In this document: positions 36,008 to 47,650 of the stretch, piece after piece
Layout of the letters: each line of letters starts with the position of its first letter
Position numbering within the stretch: position 1 is the first letter of the stretch
Source of the DNA: Phlebopus portentosus
Taxonomy: Eukaryota; Basidiomycota; Agaricomycetes; Boletales; Boletinellaceae
Direction of reading: 5' to 3'
Assembly (NCBI GenBank): GCA_037892935.1
Contig: JAYXKI010000006.1
Coordinates: 1,302,001-1,366,000 of the forward strand
Length of the DNA: 64,000 nt
The notes under the pieces: model-generated
The model's input: only the letters and a program-made list of their open reading frames with translations
Told to the model about the DNA's origin: nothing
Database searches by the model: none
Translations under genes and position numbers: made by a program

Positions 36008-38314
36008 ATGTTGCTCTTATTCCTACAAGTCTCGTTGGCTGCTCTTTTTCTATATTTGACAAAACACCGCTTTGTTCACAAATCGGCTTTCGCAGACATC
36101 CCAGGACCTCCGAAAAGATCATGGTGGAAAGGTATGTACATAACAGCCTTTCAATGCTCTTATCGTTATTAAGTGATTTGCATGTCAATTAAGGATGTTT
36201 TGATCAACTTTTTGACGCTAATGGTTGGAAGTTTCATCATGATATTCTTGAAAAGTACGGGAGCGTGGTCAAGCTGCCCATGCTTTTTGGTGTATGTGAC
36301 GTCTGATTCACATTAATCTTGACTTTTACTACGATTCTAATCTAATCATCCTCCTACAGGACGAAGAGTTGTATATCACCGATCCCCTGGCATTGCATCA
36401 TATCATTGTCAAGGATCAATACATCTACGAGGAGACCAGCATGTTTATAACGTATGTCTTAGAAGTCGACCCGTCCGTACAGTGCATTGTTCATTTCTCT
36501 GAAGGAGTAACGCTTTGACTTTCGGAACGAGCCTTTTGTCCACACTTGGTACGTCCCGTTTTTCAATCTGTACGGGATATCTGAACGGAATTTTATCATT
36601 ATACAGGAGACCGCCATCGCCGACAGCGCAAGATGCTGAACCCTGTGTTTTCTTTGAAACACATGCGCGATCTTCTCCCTATATTTTATCCTATTACACA
36701 TGACGTGCGTGTCACGCTTTACAGATCACTGGAGTGATACTAAATCGTTGCAGCTTCGAGAGGTTCTCGCCGAGCAAGTACGCAATGGAGCAGGACAAAT
36801 TGATATCTTGTACTGGCTTTCCAGAGCGGCTCTCGAATACATTGGACAAGGTGGATTTGGTTACAAGTTCGACGCTCTTCACGACGAGGAGTCAAGCAAG
36901 TATGGTGAATACGTCAAGAAGATAGGGTGAGCTCTACACCCGTCTCAAGCTAGACCGATCCTTCACATGCACGTGTCGTAGACCTACTCTATTCAAAACG
37001 ACCTTTCTTCGTCGATTCCTCCCTTGGGTTACAAAAATCGGCTCACCGGCATTTCGGCGTAAAGTCGTGGAAAATGTCCCATCCAAGCTCGTCAAGGAAT
37101 GTATTGAGATCGTTGACGTTCTCGAAAGGGGATCAAAGGTCATCTACGAGAAGAGTAAGAAGGCGATGGGAAATGGCGATGAAGCAATCTCTGAGAAGGT
37201 CGGAATGGGTAAGGACATTTTAAGTGTCCTCCGTAAGTGCTCATTTCAACTGTTTTATAACACATGCAAACGTTGACCCGTGTGCATTTAGTTCGAGCGA
37301 ATATGACAGCGGAGGAAAGCGACAGGCTGCCCGAGGAAGAGGTTATCGGACAATTGAAGTAAACCTATTTGGTCTCTCTACGAGGATTGTACTGACGTGG
37401 CAAAGCACGTTTATTCTAGCTGGTCAAGATACCACTTCGCATGCCCTCACTAGAGCTTTGCACTTACTTTCTTTGAACATTGACGTGCAAAAACGTCTTC
37501 GAGATGAGATTATCACCGCCAGGAAGGAACGTGGAGGAACAGATTTTGACTATGATACGCTCATGGGTTTGCCTTATCTCGATGCCGTTTGCCGTGAGAC
37601 ACTGCGCGTTTTCCCTCCAGTTTCTATGGTTGCTCGCACGTAAGTTTACCTGTTGCTTTCACCTATTAAACAATAATGTGACAAACCTTCTCTTGAACAG
37701 TGCCAGAAAGGACGTTGTTTTGCCGCTCGCATGGCCGATCCTCAGTGCGGATGGGAAGACTGAAATAGGTGAAATACCCATAAAGTCAAACACGAACGTG
37801 ACAGTCTCGATCATCGGAGCCAACAGAAGCAAGAGAATTTGGGGTGACGATGCTGAGGAATGGAAGCCTGATCGATGGCTCAAACCGCCCCCGGAAAGTG
37901 TAGCTAAGGCGCATATGCCTGGAGTATACGCTTCAATGTAATTTATTGTCTTCTCGCATTCAATTGAAGCATCTGACCAAAGGACGTAGGATGACTTTCA
38001 TTGGAGGAGGTCGCGCATGCATGTGAGTTGTTCTCTTTTAGCTTCGTGCAGGTCGCATCTGAATTTTGATTATAGCGGATTCAAATTCGCCGAAATGCAA
38101 ATGAGTAGGGATTTCGTCTCGTTACTGATGTATAGGAGACTAACCACTTTCAATGCCAATAGAACTCGTTTTGACGATGTTGATGGAATCTTTCAGGTTT
38201 GAGGCGGGATCAGAAATCGACTGGCTCATGGCTGGTATCGCTCGGCCTATCTTGAAGGACTCAGCAGACAAAGCCTCAAAGTGTCCCCTGAAGATATCAC
38301 TGGTCAAGGATTGA
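36008..38314 (+). CDS. Cytochrome P450 monooxygenase, copy 1
   Basis: Thirteen exons: 36008-36131, 36194-36291, 36360-36451, 36505-36548, 36607-36704, 36754-36926, 36982-37232, 37292-37358, 37406-37639, 37701-37937, 37990-38022, 38076-38104, 38163-38314; 543 residues. An N-terminal anchor (LLLFLQVSLAALFLYL) and the hinge IPGPP mark a microsomal P450. I-helix AGQDTTS, K-helix RETLRVFPP, PERF-type WKPDRWL and heme loop FIGGGRACIG with the axial Cys are intact; an intron splits the codon after that Cys. The substrate is unknown and I do not assign a CYP family. It is on the opposite strand to copies 2 and 3 and shares all exon lengths with copy 2. Confidence 0.92.
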
Positions 38315-38439
38315 TATCACATCGGGCTTCTTCTGGTAGGAGGTTATTTCGAGTATGACATGTACACGGAAGCTTTTGAAATATGAATTCAGCCTTCAGA
38401 GCCCACTCATGCAAAGGGAGATCTAAGTAGGGTGGGAAA

Positions 38440-38880
38440 GAATTGATTACGAGAATAAGTCAAATTTGGATGACCAGTCGGAATTCGCTCTTATTGGCCA
38501 TTCCACTTGTGACTCGAAAGCGCATCAACAAGGCCCAACAACGCCTCATCCGGATGTCGATATCTCGAGCGTTGAACTATACACCGAGATGTATGGCCTC
38601 ATGCGAGGCTGGCTATTGTCTGGATCAACTCTATTACCGCAGCTCGGCGTCGTACCCGATTGCTAGCCACCCTGTTTGTAGCACTGCCACTTGCCGTCCA
38701 GAGGATGAAAAGCTACCACTCCTGCTCCTCACCTCATCTCTTATCATCTCTTATCCTCTCCGGCGGGTTTTCTCTTCTCCATCAATCATAGCGACGGCAA
38801 CTCTCACTCAGAACATTAGGTCTCACCGTCATGCGATCTCATTTGCCATTGCGCTGAGGACCTGGTTCGGTGATACATCT
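38440..38880 (+). repeat. R repeat unit, copy 6 (degenerate fragment)
   Basis: Resembles the promoter/first-exon part of R copy 3 on the same strand: GCATCAACAAGGCCCAACAACGC at 38521 onward (20-base core shared with 51105-51125), later blocks CTACCACTCCTGCTCCTCACC and the CATCATCAT-type stretch. There is no reading frame. It lies just downstream of P450-1 and so is not in the divergent position of the other copies. Confidence 0.45.
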
Positions 38881-39043
38881 TCCGTGATATAGTGTATCTG
38901 GCTTGCAGTCATTCTATGATCTTCAAACTGACCCTTCCAGTATTCATGGCGAAAGGCATTGGCACTATCCTTCGGACCTGACGGTTATATGTACACACTT
39001 CACTATTATCAAGGCGCATAACTTGTTCATCGTCACAAGAAAT

Positions 39044-39499
39044 TAGGCCCTGATAAAAAAAATAACGGCGGATAGCTTATCCAAAGGTTAAGGTCGTGAG
39101 ACCCGGAGTCTCCCTGTTGTGAGGTAATGTAGACGGCAACACTCGGCATCTGCTGATCAATCACTGGATTACAAATGTGATTGACGCAGTTGCCACATTT
39201 AGAAATTACACGTACCAACGACTGATGGTGACTTAGAATTACTTGGTATTTATAAGTGTAATTTTACTCTGTCAGAATGCAAGTAAAAATCTGCATATTC
39301 CTCCTCTATGAATTATTGTTATGATTGAGGCAGATCCCTGCCATTTTGGTACTGGAACATTATGGATGTGATGTGATGATTACAACACCTGAACAAATAG
39401 AAACAAATAACAAGGGAAATGCCGGATCTCACGCTGTTAACTCGTTATCCAGTTATCCGCCCTTATCCACCCGTTATTTTTTTACCGATCAGGGCCTTA
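39044..39499. mobile_element. MITE-like non-autonomous DNA transposon
   Basis: 456 bp with terminal inverted repeats of about 60-70 bp (imperfect), beginning AGGCCCTGAT on the left and ending ATCAGGGCCT on the right, each followed inwards by an A/T run and ATAACGG/CCGTTAT. The flanks carry GAAAT on both sides (39039-39043 and 39500-39504); within an 8 bp window 6 positions match (AAGAAATT / TAGAAATC), as expected for a hAT-type 8 bp duplication. R copy 1 lacks the element at the equivalent place. No coding capacity. Confidence 0.75.
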
Positions 39500-41660
39500 G
39501 AAATCATCAGCGATCATATATAAAAGGCAAAAAAATGTATCTTGCAGCCAAAACGTGTAGCCCAGAGCTAGTACTACACAAGCAATAATAACAAATCTGA
39601 CTATATATATTCCACTGGGACGTCTCTGATAGACATAAGGAAAAGAAGAAGAAGAAGTGGTTCACATCTTGAGCTCGAGGCGAAGCCAAGCTTGTTACCG
39701 GATTCGGATGATAACTGTAAGCACCACGTGCCTCCATAAAACGCGTCAACAAACGACAACAACACGATCTTTCCCTGTGCCTCATGCCACGCAACAATCG
39801 AAATTCGATCTACGGTCTGTCTTCAGCTAAAGTGTAGTATGCTTTCCGCGATACTTCAGCCTCTACCCGTCTAGATTGTTCTTTGTCTGAGACCGGAATT
39901 GTTCGAGTCAATTTCCCTATTGCGGTTTTGCGCTAGTCCGAGTCTAAGCTGCTAGCCACATAAACCTTATTTGCCTCACTGCCACCGTCTGCCACTTTCC
40001 AGGTTATAAAAGGCTGCCTCCTCTCGCTCTTCGGCCTCACGCATCTCTTTCACCTTCTACCATCGTCTCTTATCCCTTTTGGTAGCTTCCATCTCTCATC
40101 GCCGACCGTACCATGGCCCTCTCTCAGACCCTCGAGGTCTCATCATCGTGTTCTCGCACTACCTACCGTGCATCCTCCCATGTGTTCCCGTACCGGCCGC
40201 CGCCTACTGGTGGCAGTGGCGACACTGACCTCATAGGTTCGTCTGTCACATTCTTCCTTCATCGAGTACCTCGTTCCACCCTCGTTCGAGTACTAATATT
40301 GCCACTCCATCCGCTCCTGATGCTCGCATATAGTCGCCCATCCGACAAGTAGTTCAACGAAAGACACTTGATGTAGTCATCGACAGACGCTATGAAAAAA
40401 ATACTGGATAGCGTGTTGCCGGTTATGCCGCCGTACCACCACCCTCCGACTGCGCATGAGATGTGCTTTGCACGCAAATGTAAGTCGCATGTCGCGGTCG
40501 GTGCATCGGGACAGTGCACGGCTCGCCTTCCTCGTTGGGTAGATCGGCATGTCTGCACCGCTCGGTCCAAAGAGACTGGGTAGCCGACGGGCTCACAGGT
40601 CAGACTAATAATGCCATCGATCCTACACGAGTGGAGGCGGAAAGGTCTCTGAGCGTTCCAGAATGCCAACAGTGTTCGCTCGGCGACCAGGCCTATGGGC
40701 CACCGGAGGAAACACAACACCTGCCACCCTGATCGGGCCGACGTCTGCTATAACCATGAGGGTTACCGACGGGTGCCGGCTGCAGATGATCATCCGAACA
40801 GTGAGTGGCGGGGTTCGGAAAGGCTGACAGCACCGGTATTGGCAACCGAAATGTGCTCAAGCCAGAGCGTCGACGGCTATCCGGAATGGGCGGAAGCTAT
40901 GTCGTATCTTAACTCTCATCATCATGTGCCATCTAATCGTCGCAGGCCTGCATCACCTACGTCAGTCTCAAACCACTACTTCACGACACGCTGCGTTCAG
41001 TCAGGCATTTTCATTTATGCAACACTACGTTGAACGAAATTTGTACCAGCACCACGACACTTGCACACGAAGTTACGATCATTCCCGCATCGCAGACACT
41101 TCCTCTAGGGTCGCTGAACGGTTTGGAGCATTCAATTAGTGGATTGTTAGGGAAGAACAGGACGAAACAGGCGGAGGTTCTTTGATTGAGGCCTGTGCTT
41201 TGGAATGTATATGTGGCTTGCGACTAACATCTGCAACATGGATCCTGATTCCTGAGACGACCATATCATCGTCTTTTCACCCTAAGCTCGCTGTTCCTCC
41301 TTTTCCTATTCTCATCAGCGAACCCACTTTGTATACTTCTTCCGATCGCGTTGCTCATGTTTGCTAGTTACCCGTCAGCAAGCCATGCTCAATTTCAGCG
41401 CTCAAGCACTGAAGCTTTCAAAAAGAAGGATTACAACGGGATCTATCCTATTTGAAATAGAGACGACTCGGAAATGCGTTAGCTTATAACAGAGTATACA
41501 TTCGTCTCGACCTGACGGCTTAGAATAATATTAATGCTGGCAACACCTGCGTTGACTACGAGTTCCTGGACGAGAGGAAAATTTGTATGAACTCATCTTC
41601 TCATCACACGAATACGGGAGCATTTCCCCTACGAGCATTTGCGTACAGCTGAGACGAAAC
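39500..41660 (+). repeat. R repeat unit, copy 2 (best preserved with copy 1)
   Basis: Collinear with the reverse complement of 3780-5930. Contains E-box CACGTG (39725-39730), TATAAAAG (40005-40012), ATG at 40113, exon 1 to 40236 (41 codons starting MALSQTLEVS) and a GT donor. A second conserved frame segment encodes PPYHHPPTAHEMCFA and VAVGASGQ, also present in copies 1 and 3; a third encodes ATGGNTTPATLIGPTSAI. These are separated by stops and frame changes that differ among copies, so an ancestral multi-exon gene is likely and this copy is probably a pseudogene. The family is not recognised. Confidence 0.7.
40005..40012 (+). promoter_or_regulatory. TATA box of R copy 2
   Basis: TATAAAAG about 100 bp upstream of the ATG at 40113; also found in copy 1 (5433-5426, minus) and copy 4 (51282-51289), weaker TTTAAAAG in copy 3. 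Confidence 0.55.
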
Positions 41661-41679
41661 CTCGATCCTTAGTGAGATG

Positions 41680-41800
41680 GACAAGTCTGTTTCGCGATCA
41701 CCTTCCATGCAAAGCATGATAATCAATGAACTAGCATTAAGCACATATTGGTCGCCAATACCGATGCTCTCAGATTTTTCTCGCCCCTGCGAGTTAGAGT
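41680..41800 (-). repeat. Inverted scrap of the R unit 3' part
   Basis: The minus strand encodes ESIGIGDQYVLNA, clearly related to DSTGIGNRNVLEA of copy 1 (about 4610-4565, minus) and DSTGIGNRYVLD of copy 3 (about 46630-46665, plus). It lies in reverse next to the end of copy 2. Confidence 0.45.
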
Positions 41801-42064
41801 GCTTCGACAGACCCCTTGGCATTGTTGATACAAATAGTCCTAAGCCAAGTGTTCCACGGATTCGGTCTACTAATACGGACAAAAACAAGGACCGTTGAGT
41901 ATCAAATCGCTTACTTATGTTTGAATCCTCATCGTCTCTCAGGAATTCGCCATTTGCTTATTTCCGGTTGCGTGACATATGAAGGTTAAGTTCAAAATTT
42001 CACAAGATATCCATGTACACATCATACTTGAAGAACCTATTACTGGAACGAGTTCGATGGAAAA

Positions 42065-44384
42065 TCAATCCTTTACGAGCGTTGTCTTCAAAAGCAACTT
42101 TGCGGCCTGATCTGGGGAGTTCTTCAAGACAGGTTTAGCAATACCATTCATCCGCCACTCCACCTCCGGTCCTGCTTCAAACTTGAAGGTTTCCAGCAGC
42201 ATTGTCAAAACGAGTTCTGTCGATATTGTAAGCATTTAGTTACGTAGATTAGTGCGAGAAGAAATGCGTACTCATTTCCATTTCGGCAAATTTGAATCCA
42301 CTGTATTCAAGAGTCAGATTGCAACCGGTTCGAAGGAAGAGTGACTCACATGCAAGCACGACCTCCTCCGAAAAAAGTCATCCTACATCATTTTGGTCAG
42401 AATAGTTCGATCGAATGCGAGAAAGACGATGATTTACGTCGAAGCATATACTCCAGGCATACGTGCTTTAGCTACACTTTCTGGGAGCGGTTCAAGCCAT
42501 CGCTCGGGCTTCCATTCCTCAGCATCGTCGCCCCAGATTTTCTTGCTTCTGTTGGCCCCGATGATTGAAACGTGCACGTCCGTATTTGCCTTAATGAGTA
42601 TTTCGTCTATTTCAGTCTTCCCATCCGCACCGAGGATCGGCCATGCGAGAGGTAAGACAACGTCCTTTCTTGCTCTGTTCAGAAGACACATTGATTACAT
42701 CACTGTTAATGAAGCGAGAACGGCGAGACAACTTACGTGCGAGCAAGCATAACAAGTGGAGGGAAAACGCGCAGTGTCTCACGGCAGACAGCATCGAGAT
42801 AAGGCAAACCCATGAGCGTATCGTAGTCAAAGTCTGTTCCTTCACGTTCCTTCCTGGCAATAATAATCTCATCTCGAAGACGGTTTTGCACATCTGTGTT
42901 CAGAGAAAGTAGGTGCAAAGTCCTGCTGAGGGCATGCGAAGTCGTATCCTGGCCCGCGAAGATAAACGTGCTTTTGTCATGTCAGCACAATACTTGTAAA
43001 GAGACTAAATAGTCTTACTTCAGCTGTCCGATAACCTCCTCCTCAGGTAGCCTGTCGTTTTCCTTTGCCCTCATGTTTGCCCGAACTAGAAATACATGGG
43101 TCAATGAATATCCTTGCATCTATAATAGTCGAAGTGCGTTCTTACGAAGAACGCTTAGAATGTCTTTACCCATCCCGACTTTCTCATAAGTTGTTTCATC
43201 GCCATTCTCCAGCGCCTTCTTGCTCTTCTCATAGATGACCTTGGAGCCACTTTCCAAAACGTCAACGACCTCAACATAGTCCTTGACGACCTTGAAGGGG
43301 ATATTTTCTACGACTTTACGTCGGAATGCCGGACCGCCAATTTTTGTAAGCCAAGGGAGGAATCGACGAAGAAAAGTCGTTTTGAATAGAGTAGGCCTGC
43401 ATCACAAGGACGTGAGAGAGACCGGTCAAACTTGAGAAACTACGCAAATAGCGTAGAGCTCACCCTATTTTCTTGACATATTCACCGTACTTGCTTGACT
43501 CCTCGTCATGAAGAGCATTAAACTCGTATCCAAATCCGCCCTGCCCAATGTACTCGAGAGCAGCTCTAGAAAGCCAGTGCAAGATATCAATCTGTCTCGC
43601 TCCATTTCGCACTTGCTCGACGAGAGCTTCTCGGAGCTGCAACGGTTTAGTATCACTCCAGCGATCTATAAAGCATGATACGCACGTCATGGGTGATAGG
43701 ATAAAATATAGGGAGGAGGTCCCGCATGTGTTTCAAAGAAAACACAGGGTTCAGCATCTTGCGCTGTCGGCGATGGTGGTCTCCTGTACGATGTTAAAAT
43801 TCCGTTCAGATATCCCGTACAGATTGAAAAACGAGACGTACCAAGTGTGGATAGAAGGCTCACTCCCAAAGTCAAAGCGTTGGTCCTGAAGAGCAATGAA
43901 GAGCAATGAGCAAGGCACTGTACCGACAAAACTACTTTGTAGGGCGTACGTTATAAACATGCTGGTTTCCTCGTAAACGTACTGGTCTTTGACAATGATA
44001 TGATGCAACGCCAAGGGATCGGTAATATATAACTCTTCGTCCTATGAGAGGATAAGTAGAATTAGAACACAAGCTGAATCAATGCGATTCGGGTGCCACA
44101 TACGCCAAAAAGCATGGGTAGCTTGACCACGCTTCCATATTTTTCAACAATACCATGATGAAAGTTCCAACCATTAGCGTCAAAAAGTTGATCAAAATAA
44201 CCTATGGTGGCACGGAAGGGCCTCAACGGCGATCTGGGTTTTGAACGATTATTTATGTACCTTTCCACCACGATTTTCTCGGAGGTCCTGGGATGTTTGT
44301 GAATGCCGAATTGTGGGCAAACCGGCGCTTTATCAAGTATAGGCAAAGAGCGGCCGAAAGAACTTGCACGAATAGGAACAACAT
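42065..44384 (-). CDS. Cytochrome P450 monooxygenase, copy 2
   Basis: Thirteen exons (minus): 44384-44261, 44201-44104, 44041-43950, 43885-43842, 43783-43686, 43636-43464, 43396-43146, 43085-43019, 42970-42737, 42674-42438, 42382-42350, 42300-42272, 42216-42065; 543 residues. Exon lengths equal those of copy 1 one by one. Membrane anchor LFLFVQVLSAALCLYL, hinge IPGPP, AGQDTTS, RETLRVFPP, WKPERWL and heme loop FFGGGRACMG are intact. It differs from copies 1 and 3 at the junction before the heme loop (AST-M where the others have ASM-M). A TATA box lies 65 bp upstream, and the divergent R copy 3 starts about 1.15 kb upstream. No disabling change seen. Confidence 0.92.
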
Positions 44385-45540
44385 TATTTTAGTGAATGTC
44401 ACGAGGGAGGCGGGGATGTTGTATCCTTCAAACTGGGTACTTGGAGTGCTTTTATACTATCGAAAGACACGTAGGGTGAGGAAAAAGAAACGGAATACCG
44501 GCACTCGAGAAGCATCGATTTATCATCGACTTTTACGAGCTGTCCTCCTAAGCATGTAAGGACGCTTTCTTCTTCCAAGCTAACGGTGACTCGTGGCTCC
44601 GCGGGACTTTATGTCCAGAGGCTTTGCGGCGCCAGGCCACCTCGGTAGATTGGGAGACTAACGCTTAATTTGTAAAGAAACAGATAAGCGAATTGTTGAC
44701 TCCGGTCATCGCACCGAAAACGCACAACGGCGAAGGAATCTGCAGAGACTGAGCTCTAAAGCAATGTCGCTGACAAGAGCCCTGCTGACAATCCGACGCT
44801 TCCGACTGCGAGAAGTACTGCGATGAACACCTTGGGATTTCGAGAAGTTTGCGGTAAACAGTCTTCTCTGATAAAGATCAACTTGACCATTCTTCTGTCC
44901 GGTCTATCCAGTCCAAAAGGGGGAAAACTCCACAGGATTGAAATATTAAAAGCGACAGATGTGAACTGCGAATGAGAAAATAGACAGAAGCCAAGGCGCA
45001 TACGGGAAGCTCGTGGGAGCCTATGAACTTTGTTCCTCTCCATCTTCAAATACAAGGCAAGGTACCTGCCGCGAATATTATTCGTGGATAGGTGAAAACA
45101 ACATCATCGAAGGATATGGGAGGATCGTATCTGATCTTGGACTCACATACATCATCAATCCAAGTTCACGAGGGTATTCACCGGTGGACCGGCGTAGGCG
45201 ATCCAACCACAAAAATGCGATTTGAACTCCGTGGATAATCCATGAATGAAGGTCCCGTGTCTGTTATCTTGCATCATTCTTCGTGACGGCTGTTACTGCA
45301 TATGTCCTGGCGGGATAAGCAGTGTTTATGCCAGCAAGACACTCCCAAGGAGCAAGCGTGTGTGTAAATGTCGTTTCTTCTCATCTTGGTGACTTGACCC
45401 CTGTGATACATAGATTTGATTGAGGCGATAGCATCCGCGGATCCTTCGTAGCTTTTGCCTCGGGACATTCTGCAGACCTCATTCATAGCAAAGACCAAAA
45501 TTCCAAGCAAAGCAGAAAGATCCAGAGTTGGAACATGACG
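44385..45540. other. Long conserved 5' flank of P450-2
   Basis: Homologous to 49952-51060 (same strand) and to 34881-36007 (inverted). It includes the P450-2 TATA box and, at its far end, runs into the E-box region of R copy 3. No conserved reading frame. Confidence 0.6.
44449..44456 (-). promoter_or_regulatory. TATA box of P450-2
   Basis: TATAAAAG on the minus strand, 65 bp upstream of the ATG at 44384, within TTTCGATAGTATAAAAG shared with P450-3. Confidence 0.6.
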
Positions 45541-46930
45541 TTTCAAGTTGAGAAAGACTCAGTCCGTGATATGCACGTGACGGACAAAGACACGTCAACA
45601 AGGCTCAACAACGCGACTCCTGTCTTTATAGAAATAGTATGTCTGTCTGCGAACAATGTCCTGTCCTTGCCTCATCTGTCGATATCTCTCGAGTTCGGTT
45701 TAACATTCGGTGAGGCTGACTACTGTCTGCTCCATATGCTCCTCTATCGCAATTTGGTATCGAACCCAACTAAATGTAGTGTAGCCATCTTTGATCCACG
45801 GCCCAGGAAATTTTAAAAGACTGCCACCTCTCGTTCCTCACATATATCTCTCCCACCTTCCACCACTCTCCCTACTCTCTCTGGTAGCATTCATCCTACG
45901 GTGCCAATCAGACCGATGGCTGGCCTCATTCAGACCTAGGGCCTCATCATCATGTTCGCTTGCTATTCACCATGCATCCTCTCAATGAATAGTCTATCTG
46001 GACCGCCGATCGTGGATATGCGGGCCACACACTAGCAGCAGTGGCGGTATTGAACTCACAGATCCGTCCGTCGTGTCCTCCATCATACGCTCGTGGCGAT
46101 AGTTCGCTTATCTACCGACAATGCCACTCCGTCCACTTGATTTTCTCTAACAGCCGTCCATACGACAGACAGACAAACAAAAAAACATTTGATATAGTTC
46201 ACGCTGCACCATGTAAAAAATATTGGCCGGCCACGCCTCCGTACCACCACCCTCCGACTGCGCATGAGATGTGCTTTGCACTCAGATGCAAGTCGCAAGT
46301 CGCGGTCGGTGCATCGGGACAGCGCACGGCTAGCCCTTGTCGTCTGGTTGATCGGCATGTCTGTATCGCTCAGTCCAAAAAGACCGGGTAGTCGTCGGGG
46401 CCACAGGTCAGACTATCATGCCATCGAGCCTTGGCGAGTGGGGGCGAAGGCCACCGAGCGTTCCAGGATTTTACAGCGTTCGCCCAGTAGCCAGGCCTAC
46501 GGCCACCGGAGGAAATACAACTCCTGCCACCCTGACCGGGCCGACGTTTGCTATAGCTATGAAGGTTACCGACGGGTACCGGCTGCATATGTTCATCCGG
46601 CCAGCGAATGGTGGGGGGGAGGAAAGGCTGATAGCACTGGTATTGGCAATCGATATGTTCTTGATGTCAGGCCGTTAATGGTGGTTTGGAATGGTCTGAG
46701 GCAAACGGTGGCTGCTTGCGAGGTGTGCCTCGCGTGAAAATCTCCGCATCCCGTGTCACCAAGCCATTTGCAGAGATGCGCCGCCTACTCCGAAGGTGCA
46801 TCCCCGCCGTTTCGTTTTGTGCAAGTTCATTCTGTTTGCAGAGGCCGGTCCCTTTGTTTAGACTGTGACACTGTTGGTGTATCGATGGACTGCAATTGCC
46901 ATCTGAAGCACGGATATTCACTCTTCTCTT
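45541..46930 (+). repeat. R repeat unit, copy 3 (pseudogene-like)
   Basis: Begins with CTCAGTCCGTGATATGCACG (E-box 45574-45579), nearly identical to the start of copy 4. It has a weakened TATA (TTTAAAAG, about 45812) and stops in the exon 1 equivalent (TAG soon after the ATG near 45916). A middle frame of 116 codons (46041-46391) keeps the sequence KKTFDIVHAAPCKKYW and PPYHHPPTAHEMCFAL, showing that these segments were once joined in one frame. The 3' end has ADSTGIGNRYVLDVRPL. It is divergent from P450-2 and followed by the ligase relic. Confidence 0.65.
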
Positions 46931-47084
46931 GACCGTGGATTTTGTGGGTCCCCAAGACATACCTCGGTACAATAGGCATCGATATGCATGATTCGGAAGG
47001 GGGGCAGAGCATACAGAAAATCGCCAAGATATTTGTTGTTATGTATCCACACCAAATCAAATGTTCTATGGTTCGAACTGGTAA

Positions 47085-47355
47085 AACCTACATGGTCAAA
47101 AAAGGTGTCTCAGAACGACCCCGGAGCAATCATAATTTCGCCTTTTTGACCCTGAGTGCTCTTCTTTTTCTTTCATGGACCCATCGACGAGCACGCGTCG
47201 CATTACTTTCCCGGTATAGATTCTTCGAGTCCTCTCGTACAACTGCGGTGCACCTTGTCAAACACTTGTATCAATTCAGGTACTCCAGCACCCGGCCGTC
47301 CAGAAAATGAATGGCTTCGTCTGGACCGAGAGTTATCCCAGCAGGCAGCTATATA
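47085..47355 (-). pseudogene. 3' relic of an acyl-CoA ligase gene
   Basis: The sequence aligns collinearly with the 3' end of the intact ligase (about 52470-52730), including CAATCATAATTTCGCC against CGATCATAATTTCGCT and the ACGCGTCGCATTACTTTCCC block that encodes the conserved NPTGKVLR region on the minus strand. Small indels and the absence of the upstream two thirds of the gene make it a pseudogene fragment. It sits between R copy 3 and P450-3, the same order as R copy 4 and the intact ligase. Confidence 0.7.
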
Positions 47356-47650
47356 GGTGCGAAGTCGATTTTCGGCGACGTAGGCTTGCAAGAAGTGAAG
47401 GTCCACGAGTACCGGATGACCGGCCTCGAATCCGTTGAGTCGTTGACCAGCTGTCATCTCGATGATATATGACCCATGGCGGATGCGGGAACAAGCGAAG
47501 TATCAAACTGCTTACTGTGACTTATGTACTACTCAAGGATAAATCTTCCCCGTCTCTTTGTGCGTGACATATTAAGCTCAACATTTCACAAAATATTCAT
47601 GTATACGTCATACTTGAAGAACCTATCACCAGAAAGAGATCGATACGAGG

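Noticed and set aside
40259..40720. 153-codon minus-strand frame also open in R copy 1 (4716-5084)
   Set aside because: Copies 1 and 2 are so similar that shared open frames mean little; copies 3 and 4 do not keep it and the promoter elements point the other way.
39500..41660. R unit as LTR or DNA transposon
   Set aside because: No terminal repeats, target duplications, primer-binding site or transposase/reverse-transcriptase sequence; positions relative to P450s fit segmental duplication better.
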